A stretch of DNA of 64,000 nucleotides from Streptomyces guryensis (lineage in GTDB: Bacteria > Actinomycetota > Actinomycetes > Streptomycetales > Streptomycetaceae), in the NCBI RefSeq assembly GCF_021261325.1, contig NZ_JAJSBI010000021.1, positions 1-64,000 on the forward strand. The letters are read 5' to 3'. Shown here piece by piece: positions 8,206-15,992 of the stretch (its first letter is position 1; each line of letters opens with the position of its first letter). The translations under genes were made by a program, and so were the position numbers. The notes beneath the pieces were generated by a model. That model ran no database searches. It had not been told where the DNA came from and saw nothing but the letters and a program-made list of their open reading frames with translations.

Positions 8206-8596
8206 CCATGAGGAGGAGTTCGGGCTCCTCCTCGGTGTCGCGGTCGGCGACAGCCAGGTTGACCCAGCGCCCCGTGCCGGTCGCCTCCCAGGTACGCAGG
8301 TCGTCCGCGCGGGTGCTGAGCACGTCCCAGGGCTCGGGTATGTCCTCCCCCCGGCTGCGCCGCTCCTGGAGCGTCACGCCACCCCACCGTGCCGCGTCCC
8401 CCCATCTCTCGTCGTATCGCTGCACCAGGGCGGCCTCGTAGGCGTACAGATCGTCCGCGCTCGGCCAGGGGCCCGTCCCTAACGGGGTGATGTAGTAGCC
8501 GGGTCCACCCGCGGCGATCCGCGTCTCGCTGTGCTCCGTCGGAAAGGCCTCGGTGCACAGCAGGTCGGTCAGGGCCAGGTCCTTCGCGATGTCCAT
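8183..8596 (-). CDS. Hypothetical protein, 137 residues
   Basis: A soluble, acidic protein beginning MDIAKDLALTDLLCTEAFPT and ending in ELLLMVTEIDPP. It has no signal peptide, membrane segment or recognisable catalytic motif. GYYITPLGTGPWPSADDLYAYE near residue 33 and RWVNLAVADRDTEEEPE near residue 109 look like well-conserved surface motifs. The Streptomyces-like codon usage supports a real gene. ATG 8596 is preferred; the frame is open further upstream, but that part runs into dispersed-repeat DNA. The 3' end overlaps mug by 23 bases on the opposite strand. I do not recognise the family. Confidence 0.6.
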   Translation of the reverse strand: MDIAKDLALTDLLCTEAFPTEHSETRIAAGGPGYYITPLGTGPWPSADDLYAYEAALVQRYDERWGDAARWGGVTLQERRSRGEDIPEPWDVLSTRADDLRTWEATGTGRWVNLAVADRDTEEEPELLLMVTEIDPP

Positions 8597-8691
8597 GTGA
8601 TCCAGTAAAGCGGCCGACACTGACAATTGGTGAGGCGTCAGACATCCCGGCGTCGTACGCTCCACACTTCGTGGCCCCGGGCGAGTGCAGC

Positions 8692-8776
8692 GTGCCCCGA
8701 AGGGACGCGGGCAGTGCCCCTGTGCGGCTCCGCCGCGGGGCGCGACCAGCCACGACGGCGCGGCAGACAAAAGACG
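8692..8776. repeat. Dispersed Streptomyces repeat, copy 1 (GGGGCGCGACCAGCCACGAC type)
   Basis: The sequence holds GTGCCCCGAAGGGACGCGGG, a GCGGCTCCGCCGC hairpin, then GGGGCGCGACCAGCCACGAC followed by GCGGCAGACAAAAGACGG. The same blocks recur at 25682-25742 (inverted, inside sbcC), 41914-41976 and 47317-47379. The repeat has internal dyads that could fold as RNA. It fills most of the gap between the hypothetical gene at 8596 and the ROK regulator. Confidence 0.75.
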
Positions 8777-8866
8777 GCACGCGGCAGGCACTGCCAAGCG
8801 GCCCTGCCCAGCGGAGCGACCCGGTACGATCCGGCCAACACGCGCACGAGCTGGGAGGACGGGACG

Positions 8867-10024
8867 TTGGGGCGGCTGACCGGCGGGGATCCCTCGCTGC
8901 TGCGAAGGATCAACTCCGCGGTGGTGCTGCACGCGCTGCGCGCCACGGACGCGGCGACACTGACGGAGATCACCCGGGTGACCGGGCTGTCCCGGCCGAC
9001 TGTCGAGGGCGTCGTCGAAGGGCTCATCGAGGCGGGTTACGTCGTCGAGAAGGCGGCCGACGAGAGCCTGGTTCGACGGCAGGGGCGGCCCGCGCGGCGC
9101 TTCCGGTTCCGGGCCGAGGCCGGGCATCTGCTGGGCGTGGACATCGGCTCCCACCGGGTCGCCGCGCTCCTCGCCGACCTGGACGGCCGGGTGCTCGGGT
9201 CCGTCGCCAAGGACGTCGACGAGACGGCCCCGGCCGACGAGCGCCTGGAGCGACTGCGTACCGCGGTGGCCGAACTGCTGCGCCGCGCCGGGGTCGCACG
9301 GGGCTCGCTGCGGGCCGTGGGGGTCGCCTCACCGGGGATCGTGGAGGCCGACGGCACGGTGCGGCTGTGCGCGGCACTGCCCGAGTGGACGGGGCTGCGC
9401 CTGGGTGAGCGGCTGAGCCGGTCCTTCAAGTGCCCGGTGCTGGTCGAGAACGACGCCAACGCCGCAGCCGTCGCCGAGCACTGGAAGGGCGCGGCCACCG
9501 AGTCCGACGACGTGGTGTTCGTGCTGGCCGGGCTGAGCCCCGGAGCCGGTTCGCTGATCGGCGGGCAGCTGCACCGGGGGTACGGCGGGGCGGCCGGCGA
9601 GATCGGCGCGCTGCATCTGCTGGGCCGCGAGGTGACCCCGGAGACGCTGCTGTCCACCACGGACGAGCCACTGCACCCGCTCGACGAGCAGGCCGTCGCC
9701 GAGGTCTTCGCGCAGGCCCGCGAGGGCGACCAGCGGGCCCGCGCCGCCGTCGACCGCTTCATCCAGCGGCTCGTCCACGACGTGGCCGCCCTGGTCCTGG
9801 CGCTCGACCCGGAACTCGTCGTCGTCGGCGGCTGGGCGGCCGGCCTGGACGGCGTACTGGAGCCGCTGCGCCGCGAGCTGGCGCGCTACTGCCTTCGTCC
9901 GCCGAAGGTGGCCCTGTCGCTGCTGGGCGAGGCGGCGGTCGCGACGGGCGCGCTGCGACTCGCCCTGGACCACGTGGAGGAGCAGCTGTTCGCGGTGGAG
10001 GGCACGGTGACGGCGCGGCGCTGA
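8867..10024 (+). CDS. ROK-family transcriptional regulator
   Basis: 385 residues. An N-terminal winged helix (residues about 8-75; LTEITRVTGLSRPTVEGVVE) is followed by a ROK kinase-like domain beginning LLGVDIGSHRVAALLADLDG near 89 and including VLVENDANAAAVAEH near 190. ROK repressors control sugar uptake and catabolism. The zinc-binding CxCGxxGCxE motif normally found after GEIGH is missing: the sequence runs GEIGALHLLGREVTPETLLS. It therefore likely lost zinc and possibly sugar phosphorylation, as in several regulator-only ROK proteins. TTG 8867 is chosen because GGGAGGAC lies 7 bases upstream and similarity starts there. It is a single gene facing a GntR gene. Confidence 0.88.
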   Translation: MGRLTGGDPSLLRRINSAVVLHALRATDAATLTEITRVTGLSRPTVEGVVEGLIEAGYVVEKAADESLVRRQGRPARRFRFRAEAGHLLGVDIGSHRVAALLADLDGRVLGSVAKDVDETAPADERLERLRTAVAELLRRAGVARGSLRAVGVASPGIVEADGTVRLCAALPEWTGLRLGERLSRSFKCPVLVENDANAAAVAEHWKGAATESDDVVFVLAGLSPGAGSLIGGQLHRGYGGAAGEIGALHLLGREVTPETLLSTTDEPLHPLDEQAVAEVFAQAREGDQRARAAVDRFIQRLVHDVAALVLALDPELVVVGGWAAGLDGVLEPLRRELARYCLRPPKVALSLLGEAAVATGALRLALDHVEEQLFAVEGTVTARR

Positions 10025-10044
10025 GTCACCGGCGCCGCAACGCG

Positions 10045-10073
10045 CTGTGCCCCGGAGGAGTTCCGGGGCACAG
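10045..10073. terminator. Bidirectional hairpin between the convergent ROK and GntR genes
   Basis: CTGTGCCCCGGA pairs perfectly with TCCGGGGCACAG across a 5-base loop. No T-run follows, as usual in Streptomyces. Its position between two convergent stops supports a shared terminator. Confidence 0.7.
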
Positions 10074-10094
10074 CAGGTCAGGCGAGGCCGGGCC

Positions 10095-10856
10095 TCAGGA
10101 GGCCTGGCGCTCGGGCCCCTGGTGGATCTCCACGCCGCCCGAGTCGCCGAAGGTCAGACGGCAGGTGTCCGCACGGTACGTGGCCACGGAGAGCGCCGCG
10201 GTGCGGCCGTCGGCGAGGAAGCGGGTGGTGACCACGAGGACGGGCGCCCCCGGGAGCCGGTCCAGTTCCCTGGCGTCGTCCGCTCGGGCGGAGCCCAGCT
10301 CGACGGCGCTGTCCCGCCCCTCCAGCTCCAGCCGCTGCAGCTCGCGCAGCACCGCACGCGCGCGTGCCGGTCCGGACGGCGCGTCTATGGCGGAGAGCTC
10401 GGGCACCGAAGACTCCGGGACGTAGAGCAGCTCCGCGGCGACGGGCTGGCCCTGGGAGACGCGCGAGCGGCGCACCGTGTACACGGTGTCGTCCGGGCCC
10501 GTCTCCAGCGCGGCGGCGACGGCCGCGGGCGGCGCCGCGGGCGTGCAGTCGACGGCCTGCCAGACGTCCCCGGCGCCCCCCGGCCAGGCCTGCTGCTCGG
10601 TGCCGACCGCGACGCCCACGCGCGGCGGGGCGACGGTCGTCCCGACACCGCGGCGGCGCTGCAGCCTGCCTTCCAGTTCGAGCTGCTCCAGGGCCTGTCG
10701 CAGCGTGGCGCGCGCGACGCCGAAGCGGGCCGCCAGGTCGCGTTCGTTGGGCAGGATCTCGCCCACGGAGAACTCGGAGTCCAATGCCTCACTGAGCACG
10801 GTCTTGAGATGCCAGTACTTCGGTTCCGGCACCGATTCCAACTGCGTGGTCCCCAC
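10095..10856 (-). CDS. GntR-family regulator with UTRA ligand-binding domain
   Basis: 253 residues. The winged helix (residues about 12-78; LPNERDLAARFGVARATLRQ, then ALEQLELEGRLQRRRGVGT) is of the HutC/DasR subfamily. The C-terminal two-thirds is a UTRA effector domain (VYTVRRSRVSQGQPVAAELLY; LVVTTRFLADGR), which usually senses a sugar phosphate or similar small molecule. The start GTG (10856) has GGAGG 5-6 bases upstream. The gene has its own promoter (10933-10961) whose -35 lies inside a palindrome resembling a DasR site, which suggests autoregulation or DasR control. No cognate sugar operon is adjacent; the divergent side is an ECF sigma gene. Confidence 0.88.
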   Translation of the reverse strand: MGTTQLESVPEPKYWHLKTVLSEALDSEFSVGEILPNERDLAARFGVARATLRQALEQLELEGRLQRRRGVGTTVAPPRVGVAVGTEQQAWPGGAGDVWQAVDCTPAAPPAAVAAALETGPDDTVYTVRRSRVSQGQPVAAELLYVPESSVPELSAIDAPSGPARARAVLRELQRLELEGRDSAVELGSARADDARELDRLPGAPVLVVTTRFLADGRTAALSVATYRADTCRLTFGDSGGVEIHQGPERQAS

Positions 10857-10932
10857 CCTGTCCTCCGCAATCGCCGTGATCCGGCGGCGTTTTAGCGCCC
10901 TTGTTTATTAAAGGTTGTTGCACTTATCTGCG

Positions 10933-10968
10933 ACCATAGGGCGGCCCAAACCCTTGGTCAAGACCAAT
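10933..10968 (-). promoter_or_regulatory. GntR promoter with palindromic operator over the -35
   Basis: On the minus strand TTGACC (10956-10961), a 17-base spacer and TATGGT (10933-10938) form a good housekeeping promoter toward the GntR gene. The -35 lies within TTGGTCAAGACCAA (10954-10967). Its core TGGTCAAGACCA differs at one base from the DasR consensus TGGTCTAGACCA. Binding here would block RNA polymerase. Confidence 0.6.
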
Positions 10969-11047
10969 CCTGGATCCCATGGGCACGGCACAGGGCGCGC
11001 GCCGCGCAGGGTTCACGAGGTGTTCGTACGGGGGCGGCCCACGCCGC

Positions 11048-11932
11048 CTACTCGGAGGCAAGCGAGAGCAGCTTGTCCGGGTTGCGGATGATGTAGAGCG
11101 ACTGGATGCGGCCCTCGAAGACGTCCACCTGGAAGACGCTGTCGGGCTTGCCCGCGGACAGGACGACGACCGCGAGGCCGCCGTTGAGCTCCATGAAGCG
11201 GAAGGACTGGGCCGGCACGCCCTTCTTGGCGGCCCCGACGAGGAAACGGCCCACCTTGTCGGCGCTCTCCAGTACCCGTAGCGGCGCCCTGGACTTGCCG
11301 CCGCTGTCGCCCACCAGTCGTACGTCGGGCGCCAGCAGCGCCATGAGACCTTCCAGATCTCCCTCCGCCGCGGCGGCGAGGAACCGCTCGGTCAGCTCGC
11401 GACGCCGGCCGGGATCGACCTCGTAGCGCGGCCGCCGCTCCTCGACGTGCTTGCGGGCCCGCCCGGCGAGCTGGCGCACCGCCGCCTCACCGCGGTCGAG
11501 CATGACGGCGATGTCGGCGTACGGGTAGCCGAAGGCCTCGCGGAGCACGAACACCGCCCGCTCCAGCGGCGACAGCGACTCCAGGACGACGAGGACGGCC
11601 AGCGAGACGGAGTCGGCGAGCACGGCACGCTCGGCGGTGTCCGGGACGGTGTCCCCGAAGTCGGTCGCATAGGGCTCGGGAAGCCATGGGCCGACGTAGG
11701 CCTCGTTGCGCGCCTTGACCTGACGCAGCCGGTCGATGGCGAGGCGGGTGGTGATGCGCACCAGGTATCCGCGCGGTTCGCGCACCTCGCTGCGGTCGGC
11801 GCCGGACCAGCGCAGCCAGGCCTCCTGGACCACGTCCTCCGCGTCGGCCACCCGCCCGAGCATGCGGTAGGCGACCCCCAGCAGGACGGGCCGGTGCTCT
11901 TCGAAGACGTCGGTCTCGGTGTCGGTGGTCAC
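11048..11932 (-). CDS. sigJ: ECF41-type RNA polymerase sigma factor (SigJ-like)
   Basis: 294 residues. Region 2 (about 7-75; LLGVAYRMLGRVADAEDVVQ) and region 4 (about 115-170; REAFGYPYADIAVMLDRGEA) are followed by a SnoaL/NTF2-like C-terminal domain (about 180-290) ending in SLYIIRNPDKL. That extension and its NPDKL-type motif define ECF41 sigma factors, where the extra domain replaces a separate anti-sigma factor and modulates activity. ECF41 genes usually sit beside an oxidoreductase-type target gene; here the opposite strand holds a decayed F420 reductase, so the cognate target may be lost. GTG 11932 is preferred (GGGATGAG upstream); an ATG at 11962 is possible. Confidence 0.88.
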   Translation of the reverse strand: MTTDTETDVFEEHRPVLLGVAYRMLGRVADAEDVVQEAWLRWSGADRSEVREPRGYLVRITTRLAIDRLRQVKARNEAYVGPWLPEPYATDFGDTVPDTAERAVLADSVSLAVLVVLESLSPLERAVFVLREAFGYPYADIAVMLDRGEAAVRQLAGRARKHVEERRPRYEVDPGRRRELTERFLAAAAEGDLEGLMALLAPDVRLVGDSGGKSRAPLRVLESADKVGRFLVGAAKKGVPAQSFRFMELNGGLAVVVLSAGKPDSVFQVDVFEGRIQSLYIIRNPDKLLSLASE

Positions 11933-12030
11933 GGACTCATCCCATGCGACACGTCCGGACATGTCCAGGAGAAATCCGTGTGTCCCGGAGCGGAATGGCG
12001 CGCGGGCCGCCGGCGGCCGGACTCGCGGAG

Positions 12031-12403
12031 ATGGCCATGGGGTACGCGGTTCCGGGCACGGGCGGTGTCGGCCGCACCCTCGGCGGCAGGCCGGCCGAGC
12101 TGGGCCACGAGGTGACTCCGGGCTCCCGCGCGAAGGACAGTCCCACCGCCCTGGAGTGGGTGCGCGAGGCCGGCGCGGGAGCGCGGGCCGGCACGTTCGC
12201 GGAGGCGGCCTCGGCCGCAGAGGTGGTGGTGGTCGCCGTCGGCGGGCGGGTGGCGCTCGCCGCGCTGGAGGCCGCCTCCGCACCGGGTGCTCGGCCTGGG
12301 CGGCATCCGCTCGGCACGCAGCGTGGAGATGCTGCTGCCGCTGTGGCTCGATCTCTTCCGGCATCTGGGGCACGCGGAGTTCAACCTGGAGGTCCGCAGG
12401 GCC
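12031..12403 (+). pseudogene. NADPH-dependent F420 reductase-like gene with a large internal deletion
   Basis: From ATG 12031 the frame gives MAMGYAVPGTGGVGRTLGGR, PAELGHEVTPGSRAKD and FAEAASAAEVVVVAVGG: the Rossmann N-terminus of F420-dependent NADP reductases. At about 12287 similarity switches to another frame reading LGGIRSARSVEMLLPLWLDL then FRHLGHAEFNLEVRR, the normal C-terminus of the same family. About 90-100 middle codons are missing and the frames do not match, so no full protein can be made. It is divergent from an ECF41 sigma gene, the arrangement in which such oxidoreductases are usually the sigma target. Confidence 0.7.
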
Positions 12404-12457
12404 ATTGAAAGGGCGTACGGCCGGGAGGTCGGCCACCTTCAGGGGCTACCCGTCGGT

Positions 12458-12467
12458 AGCAATTGCT
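12458..12467. promoter_or_regulatory. Palindrome AGCAATTGCT upstream of a hydrolase, MarR-like operator
   Basis: AGCAATTGCT is a perfect 10-base palindrome, extended to GTAGCAATTGCTGAC with partial symmetry. It lies 54 bases before the hydrolase ATG. AT-centred palindromes of this type are typical of MarR-family operators in actinomycetes. No MarR gene is next to it, so the regulator is elsewhere or lost. Confidence 0.4.
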
Positions 12468-12520
12468 GACAAGCTGTCTACACGGCGTCCGTAAGCGAGC
12501 CCCAGACGAGGAGCACCCCC

Positions 12521-13351
12521 ATGTCCGCCACCGTCTCCTTCAAGGTCCCCTCTCCACGTGGCCCGCAGCCCGTGACCGTCTCCTACGCGCGCGTGGGCAG
12601 CGGCGAACCGCTGCTCCTGCTGCACGGCATCGGTCACCACCGGCAGGCCTGGGACCCGGTGGTGGACATCCTGGCGACCGAGCGTGACGTGATCGCCGTG
12701 GACCTGCCCGGGTTCGGCGTCTCCCCGGCCCTGCCGGACGGGCTCGCCTACGACCTGCCCACGACGACGGCCGTCTTCGGCGCGTTCTGCGAGGCGCTGG
12801 AGCTGGAGCGTCCGCATGTGGCGGGCAACTCGCTGGGCGGCCTGCTCGCCCTGGAACTCGGCCGCGGGCAGCTCGCGCGGTCGGTGACCGCCCTGTCGCC
12901 GGCCGGGTTCTGGTCCGAGGCCGAGCGGCGCTACGCCTTCGGTGTGCTGCTCGCCATGCGGCACATCTCCCGGCGGCTGCCGCTGCCCCTGGTGGAGCGG
13001 CTGTCGCACTCGGCGGCCGGCCGCACCATGCTGACGAGCACGATCTACGCCCGCCCGGGCCGCCGTTCACCCGAGGCCGTGGTCGCCGAGACGCTGGCCC
13101 TGGCGCAGGCCACGGGGTTCGACGCGACCCTCCGGGCCGGCAGTACGGTCCAGTTCTCCGACGACATCCCCTCCATTCCGGTCACCGTGGGCTGGGGCAC
13201 CAGGGACATGCTGCTCGTGCGCCGTCAGGGGGTGCGCGCCAAGCAGATCATCCCCCGGGCCCGGCTGGTGCGACTGCCCGGCTGCGGGCACTGCCCGATG
13301 AACGACGACCCGGCGCTGGTCGCCCGCGTCATCCTCGACGGCAGCCGCTGA
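12521..13351 (+). CDS. Alpha/beta-fold hydrolase
   Basis: 276 residues. Oxyanion motif LLLLHGIGHHRQAWDPV near 31, DLPGFGVSP near 65, nucleophile elbow VAGNSLGGLLALELG (GNSLGG) near 105, probable acid Asp in VGWGTRDMLLVRR near 230 and catalytic His in LPGCGHCPMNDDP near 257. The family includes esterases, epoxide or haloalkane hydrolases and C-C bond hydrolases; the substrate cannot be assigned. GAGGAG lies before ATG 12521. A MarR-like palindrome sits upstream. The 3' end overlaps the antisense extension of the convergent EamA gene. Confidence 0.88.
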   Translation: MSATVSFKVPSPRGPQPVTVSYARVGSGEPLLLLHGIGHHRQAWDPVVDILATERDVIAVDLPGFGVSPALPDGLAYDLPTTTAVFGAFCEALELERPHVAGNSLGGLLALELGRGQLARSVTALSPAGFWSEAERRYAFGVLLAMRHISRRLPLPLVERLSHSAAGRTMLTSTIYARPGRRSPEAVVAETLALAQATGFDATLRAGSTVQFSDDIPSIPVTVGWGTRDMLLVRRQGVRAKQIIPRARLVRLPGCGHCPMNDDPALVARVILDGSR

Positions 13352-14233
13352 CCCGGCACGCCTCAAGGTCAGCGCGCCGGATCCGAGGGCGACTCCGGCG
13401 CCGACCAGCGCACTGCCGACGGCCTGGGCGGCCCCGTAGGAGCCCGTTCCGACGAGCGGGGCCGTGCAGGCGGCGGCGACCGGGATGAGGCCGGAGAACA
13501 GCGTGGCGCGCTCGGCGCCGAGCCGCTGCATGCCCATGTACCAGCACACGAACCCGACGACGGTGACGACCGCCGCCTGCCACAGCAGCGCGCCGGCCTC
13601 GGTGGCGTCGGGGCGCCGCAGCCACGCCGTGCCGTCCGCGAGCAGTCCGGCGGCCGCGGACTCGGCCGCCGCGAGTCCGCACACCGTGGCGGACAGCAGC
13701 CGGGGCCCCAGAGGCCGCAGAACCGGCACCGCGAGTACGGCGAAACCGACCTCCCCGGCCAACGCACAGGACGAAAAGGCGATCCCGGTGCCGTCCGTAC
13801 GCCCCCACCCCTGGACCGTGAAGGCGCCGAAGGCGACCAGCAACGCGCCGTACAGCACCCGGCGTTGGGGACGACGGCCCGCCAGGACCGGGACCACGAC
13901 AGCCACCACCACGGGCGCGCATCCCACGAAGACACCGGGTACCGCCGGTTCCGCGGAGCGCTCTGCCGCGATGACGGCCAGGTTGAAGCCGACCATGCCG
14001 ACGGCGGCCAGCAGGGCGAGGCGGGCCCACTGGCGGGGCGCGAGCGTCCGCAGCCGCGCGACCGCTCCCGCGCCGGTCAGGGGGAGAAACAGCAGGCCGG
14101 CGAGGCCGTAGCGCAGGAACTGGCCGCCCGCGTACGGGTAGTGGCCCAGGACGCTGTTCGCCGTGAAGGATCCGCCGACGAGGACGCAGGCGAGTGCGGC
14201 GAGGAGGGCTCCGCGGGTGGGGGTGGCGTTCAT
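13067..14233 (-). CDS. EamA/DMT-family transporter with an unusual antisense C-terminal extension
   Basis: 388 residues as read; the first 300 or so are a normal ten-helix EamA drug/metabolite exporter (MNATPTRGALLAALACVLVG; FLRYGLAGLLFLPLTG; VGFVCWYMGMQRLGAERATL near 240). Proteins of this type usually end after the tenth helix. Here the frame has no stop and continues about 95 codons (His/Gly/Arg-rich, no helices) antisense to the downstream hydrolase, ending at 13067. Other frames stop at 13369 and 13329, so a recent frameshift near the end is likely. The gene is divergent from a MocR-type regulator 47 bases away, its probable controller. Confidence 0.75.
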   Translation of the reverse strand: MNATPTRGALLAALACVLVGGSFTANSVLGHYPYAGGQFLRYGLAGLLFLPLTGAGAVARLRTLAPRQWARLALLAAVGMVGFNLAVIAAERSAEPAVPGVFVGCAPVVVAVVVPVLAGRRPQRRVLYGALLVAFGAFTVQGWGRTDGTGIAFSSCALAGEVGFAVLAVPVLRPLGPRLLSATVCGLAAAESAAAGLLADGTAWLRRPDATEAGALLWQAAVVTVVGFVCWYMGMQRLGAERATLFSGLIPVAAACTAPLVGTGSYGAAQAVGSALVGAGVALGSGALTLRRAGSAAAVEDDAGDQRRVVVHRAVPAAGQSHQPGPGDDLLGAHPLTAHEQHVPGAPAHGDRNGGDVVGELDRTAGPEGRVEPRGLRQGQRLGDHGLG

Positions 14234-14280
14234 GGCAGCGACGCTAGGCAGCGCTGCGGTCCGGTTTAAGGTCCATTTCC
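14234..14280. promoter_or_regulatory. Divergent promoter with direct GGTCC repeats (MocR operator candidate)
   Basis: GGTCC occurs at 14258-14262 and 14270-14274 as GGTCCGGTTTAAGGTCC, a 12-base direct repeat. MocR/PdxR-type regulators often bind such direct repeats. Toward EamA, TAGCGT just before the ATG could be a -10 for a near-leaderless message. Confidence 0.45.
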
Positions 14281-15807
14281 ATGACGTCATCGGAGACCAA
14301 TCGGGACGGGATTCCTGAGCCGGGCGGGGTTCCTGAGCCTGTCGGGGTTCCTGAGCCTGGCGGGAGTGCGGACCAGGGCGGAAGTGCGGAGCCCGGCCGA
14401 CCGGGCTCGCCCGCCTGGGAACTGCTCCTGCCGGCCGCCGCCGCGCCGGCACGCACGCGTGGACGCTCGCTACAGGCAGCACTGCGTGAGGCGGTGCGCG
14501 CGGGAAGGCTGGCGCCGGGCACCCGGCTGCCCTCCAGCCGCGATCTCGCCGCCGACCTCGGAGTCTCACGGGGACTGATCACCGAGGCGTACGAGCAGTT
14601 GACGGCGGAGGGCTATCTGCGCAGCGGGCGGGGTGCGGGCACCTGGGTGGGAGGCGCGGTGCGGGCCGCTCCCCCACCCGCACGTGATCTCGCCCCGCGC
14701 TCCCCCGGTGCGCGCGCCGACTTCGTGCCAGGAACGCCGGATCTGTCGCTGTTCCCGCGCGCCGCGTGGGCCGCGGCACAGCGCGCGGTCCTGGCCGAAC
14801 TGCCCCACCAGGACCTCGGCTATCCCGACCCGCGCGGGCTGCCGCCGCTGCGTACCGCCCTGGCGGAGTTGCTGGCACGCCGCCGGGGTGTGGTCGCGGA
14901 CCCGGAGCGGATCGTGATCGTCTCCGGGGTGGCGCAGGCGACGACGCTGCTGGGATTCGTGCTCCACGCGCGCGGGTTGCGCTCGGTCGGCGTCGAGGAT
15001 CCCGGGAGCCCCCAGCACGACGCGCTGTATGCCTCGGCCGGTGTCACCACGGTGCCCCTGCCCCTGGACGGCGAGGGAATCGTCGTCGGAGCGCTGCGGG
15101 ACTCGGGGGTGCGGGCCGTGGTGACGACGCCTTCCCACCAGTTCCCCACCGGGATCGCGTACTCCGCGCGCCGCCGCACCGAACTGCTCGACTGGGCGCG
15201 GTCCGAGGACGGGCTCGTCCTGGAGGACGACTACGACGGCGACTTCCGCTACGACCGTGCCCCCGTGGGCGCCCTGCAGGGACTGGACCCGGAACACGTG
15301 GCCTACACGGGCTCGGTCAGCAAGTCGCTCGCTCCGGGCCTGCGGCTGGGCTGGCTGCTCGTACCTCAGGCGCTGGCCGAGGAGGTCGTCGAGCGCAAGC
15401 GCACCATGGACCTCGGCCATCCCACCCTCGACCAGGCGCTGTTCGCCCGCTTCGTGGAGCGCGGCGACTACGACCGCCAGCTGCGCCGCTGCCAGCGCGC
15501 CTACCGTGAACGCCGTGACGCGCTCGTGGCCGCGCTGCGGGAGCACTTCCCGGGCGCGGAGGTGGCTGGGATCGCGGCTGGACTGCATGTCATCGCCGCG
15601 CTCCCGCACCGGTACGGCCCCCAGGAGGACTTCCTCGCGCGCGTGGCCGCGGCCGGTGTGGCCGTACGCCCGCTGACGGACTACACGCACGCGCGTGCAG
15701 CGCACGAGGGCAGCGGCGGTATACAGCTGGTCCTGGGGTACGCGCATCTGTCACCCACCCGGATCCGCGCAGGTGTACGGCTGATGGCGCAAGCGACCGA
15801 CGCATGA
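14281..15807 (+). CDS. MocR/PdxR-type regulator (GntR helix-turn-helix plus aminotransferase domain)
   Basis: 508 residues. A low-complexity head with three GVPEPG-type hexapeptides (18-base DNA repeats) precedes a GntR winged helix (about 60-125; LPSSRDLAADLGVSRGLITE) and a fold-type-I aminotransferase domain (about 140-500). PLP-binding features are present: EDDYDGDFRYDR near 315 and the lysine in GSVSKSLAPGLRLGW near 349. MocR proteins use PLP or an aminated ligand as effector and often control the divergent neighbour; here that is an EamA exporter 47 bases away. The ATG at 14281 is preferred since it abuts the operator-like repeats and could be read leaderless. Confidence 0.9.
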   Translation: MTSSETNRDGIPEPGGVPEPVGVPEPGGSADQGGSAEPGRPGSPAWELLLPAAAAPARTRGRSLQAALREAVRAGRLAPGTRLPSSRDLAADLGVSRGLITEAYEQLTAEGYLRSGRGAGTWVGGAVRAAPPPARDLAPRSPGARADFVPGTPDLSLFPRAAWAAAQRAVLAELPHQDLGYPDPRGLPPLRTALAELLARRRGVVADPERIVIVSGVAQATTLLGFVLHARGLRSVGVEDPGSPQHDALYASAGVTTVPLPLDGEGIVVGALRDSGVRAVVTTPSHQFPTGIAYSARRRTELLDWARSEDGLVLEDDYDGDFRYDRAPVGALQGLDPEHVAYTGSVSKSLAPGLRLGWLLVPQALAEEVVERKRTMDLGHPTLDQALFARFVERGDYDRQLRRCQRAYRERRDALVAALREHFPGAEVAGIAAGLHVIAALPHRYGPQEDFLARVAAAGVAVRPLTDYTHARAAHEGSGGIQLVLGYAHLSPTRIRAGVRLMAQATDA

Positions 15808-15992
15808 CCGTGGGGTGGCCGGCGCGGAAAGCAACGGATGGTTCATGCCATTCGCCCCGCTGTCTCCCCGGTCGCACACCGGTTCCCTTGTCCCTGCGGT
15901 CAGTTGTTCACTTCTGGTTTCCGTACGCGCTGCGGCGCACCAGTAGTTGTGGCATCGCACACTGGCCGGATCCCGTCCCTGGAGGCGCATCC

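Noticed and set aside
9598..9660. ROK zinc site
   Set aside because: The CxCGxxGCxE motif is missing after GEIGA, so a zinc-dependent sugar kinase is not supported.
13067..13351. EamA extension as a real functional domain
   Set aside because: The added residues look like translated antisense DNA and have no helices; a frameshift is simpler. Reported as an anomaly instead.
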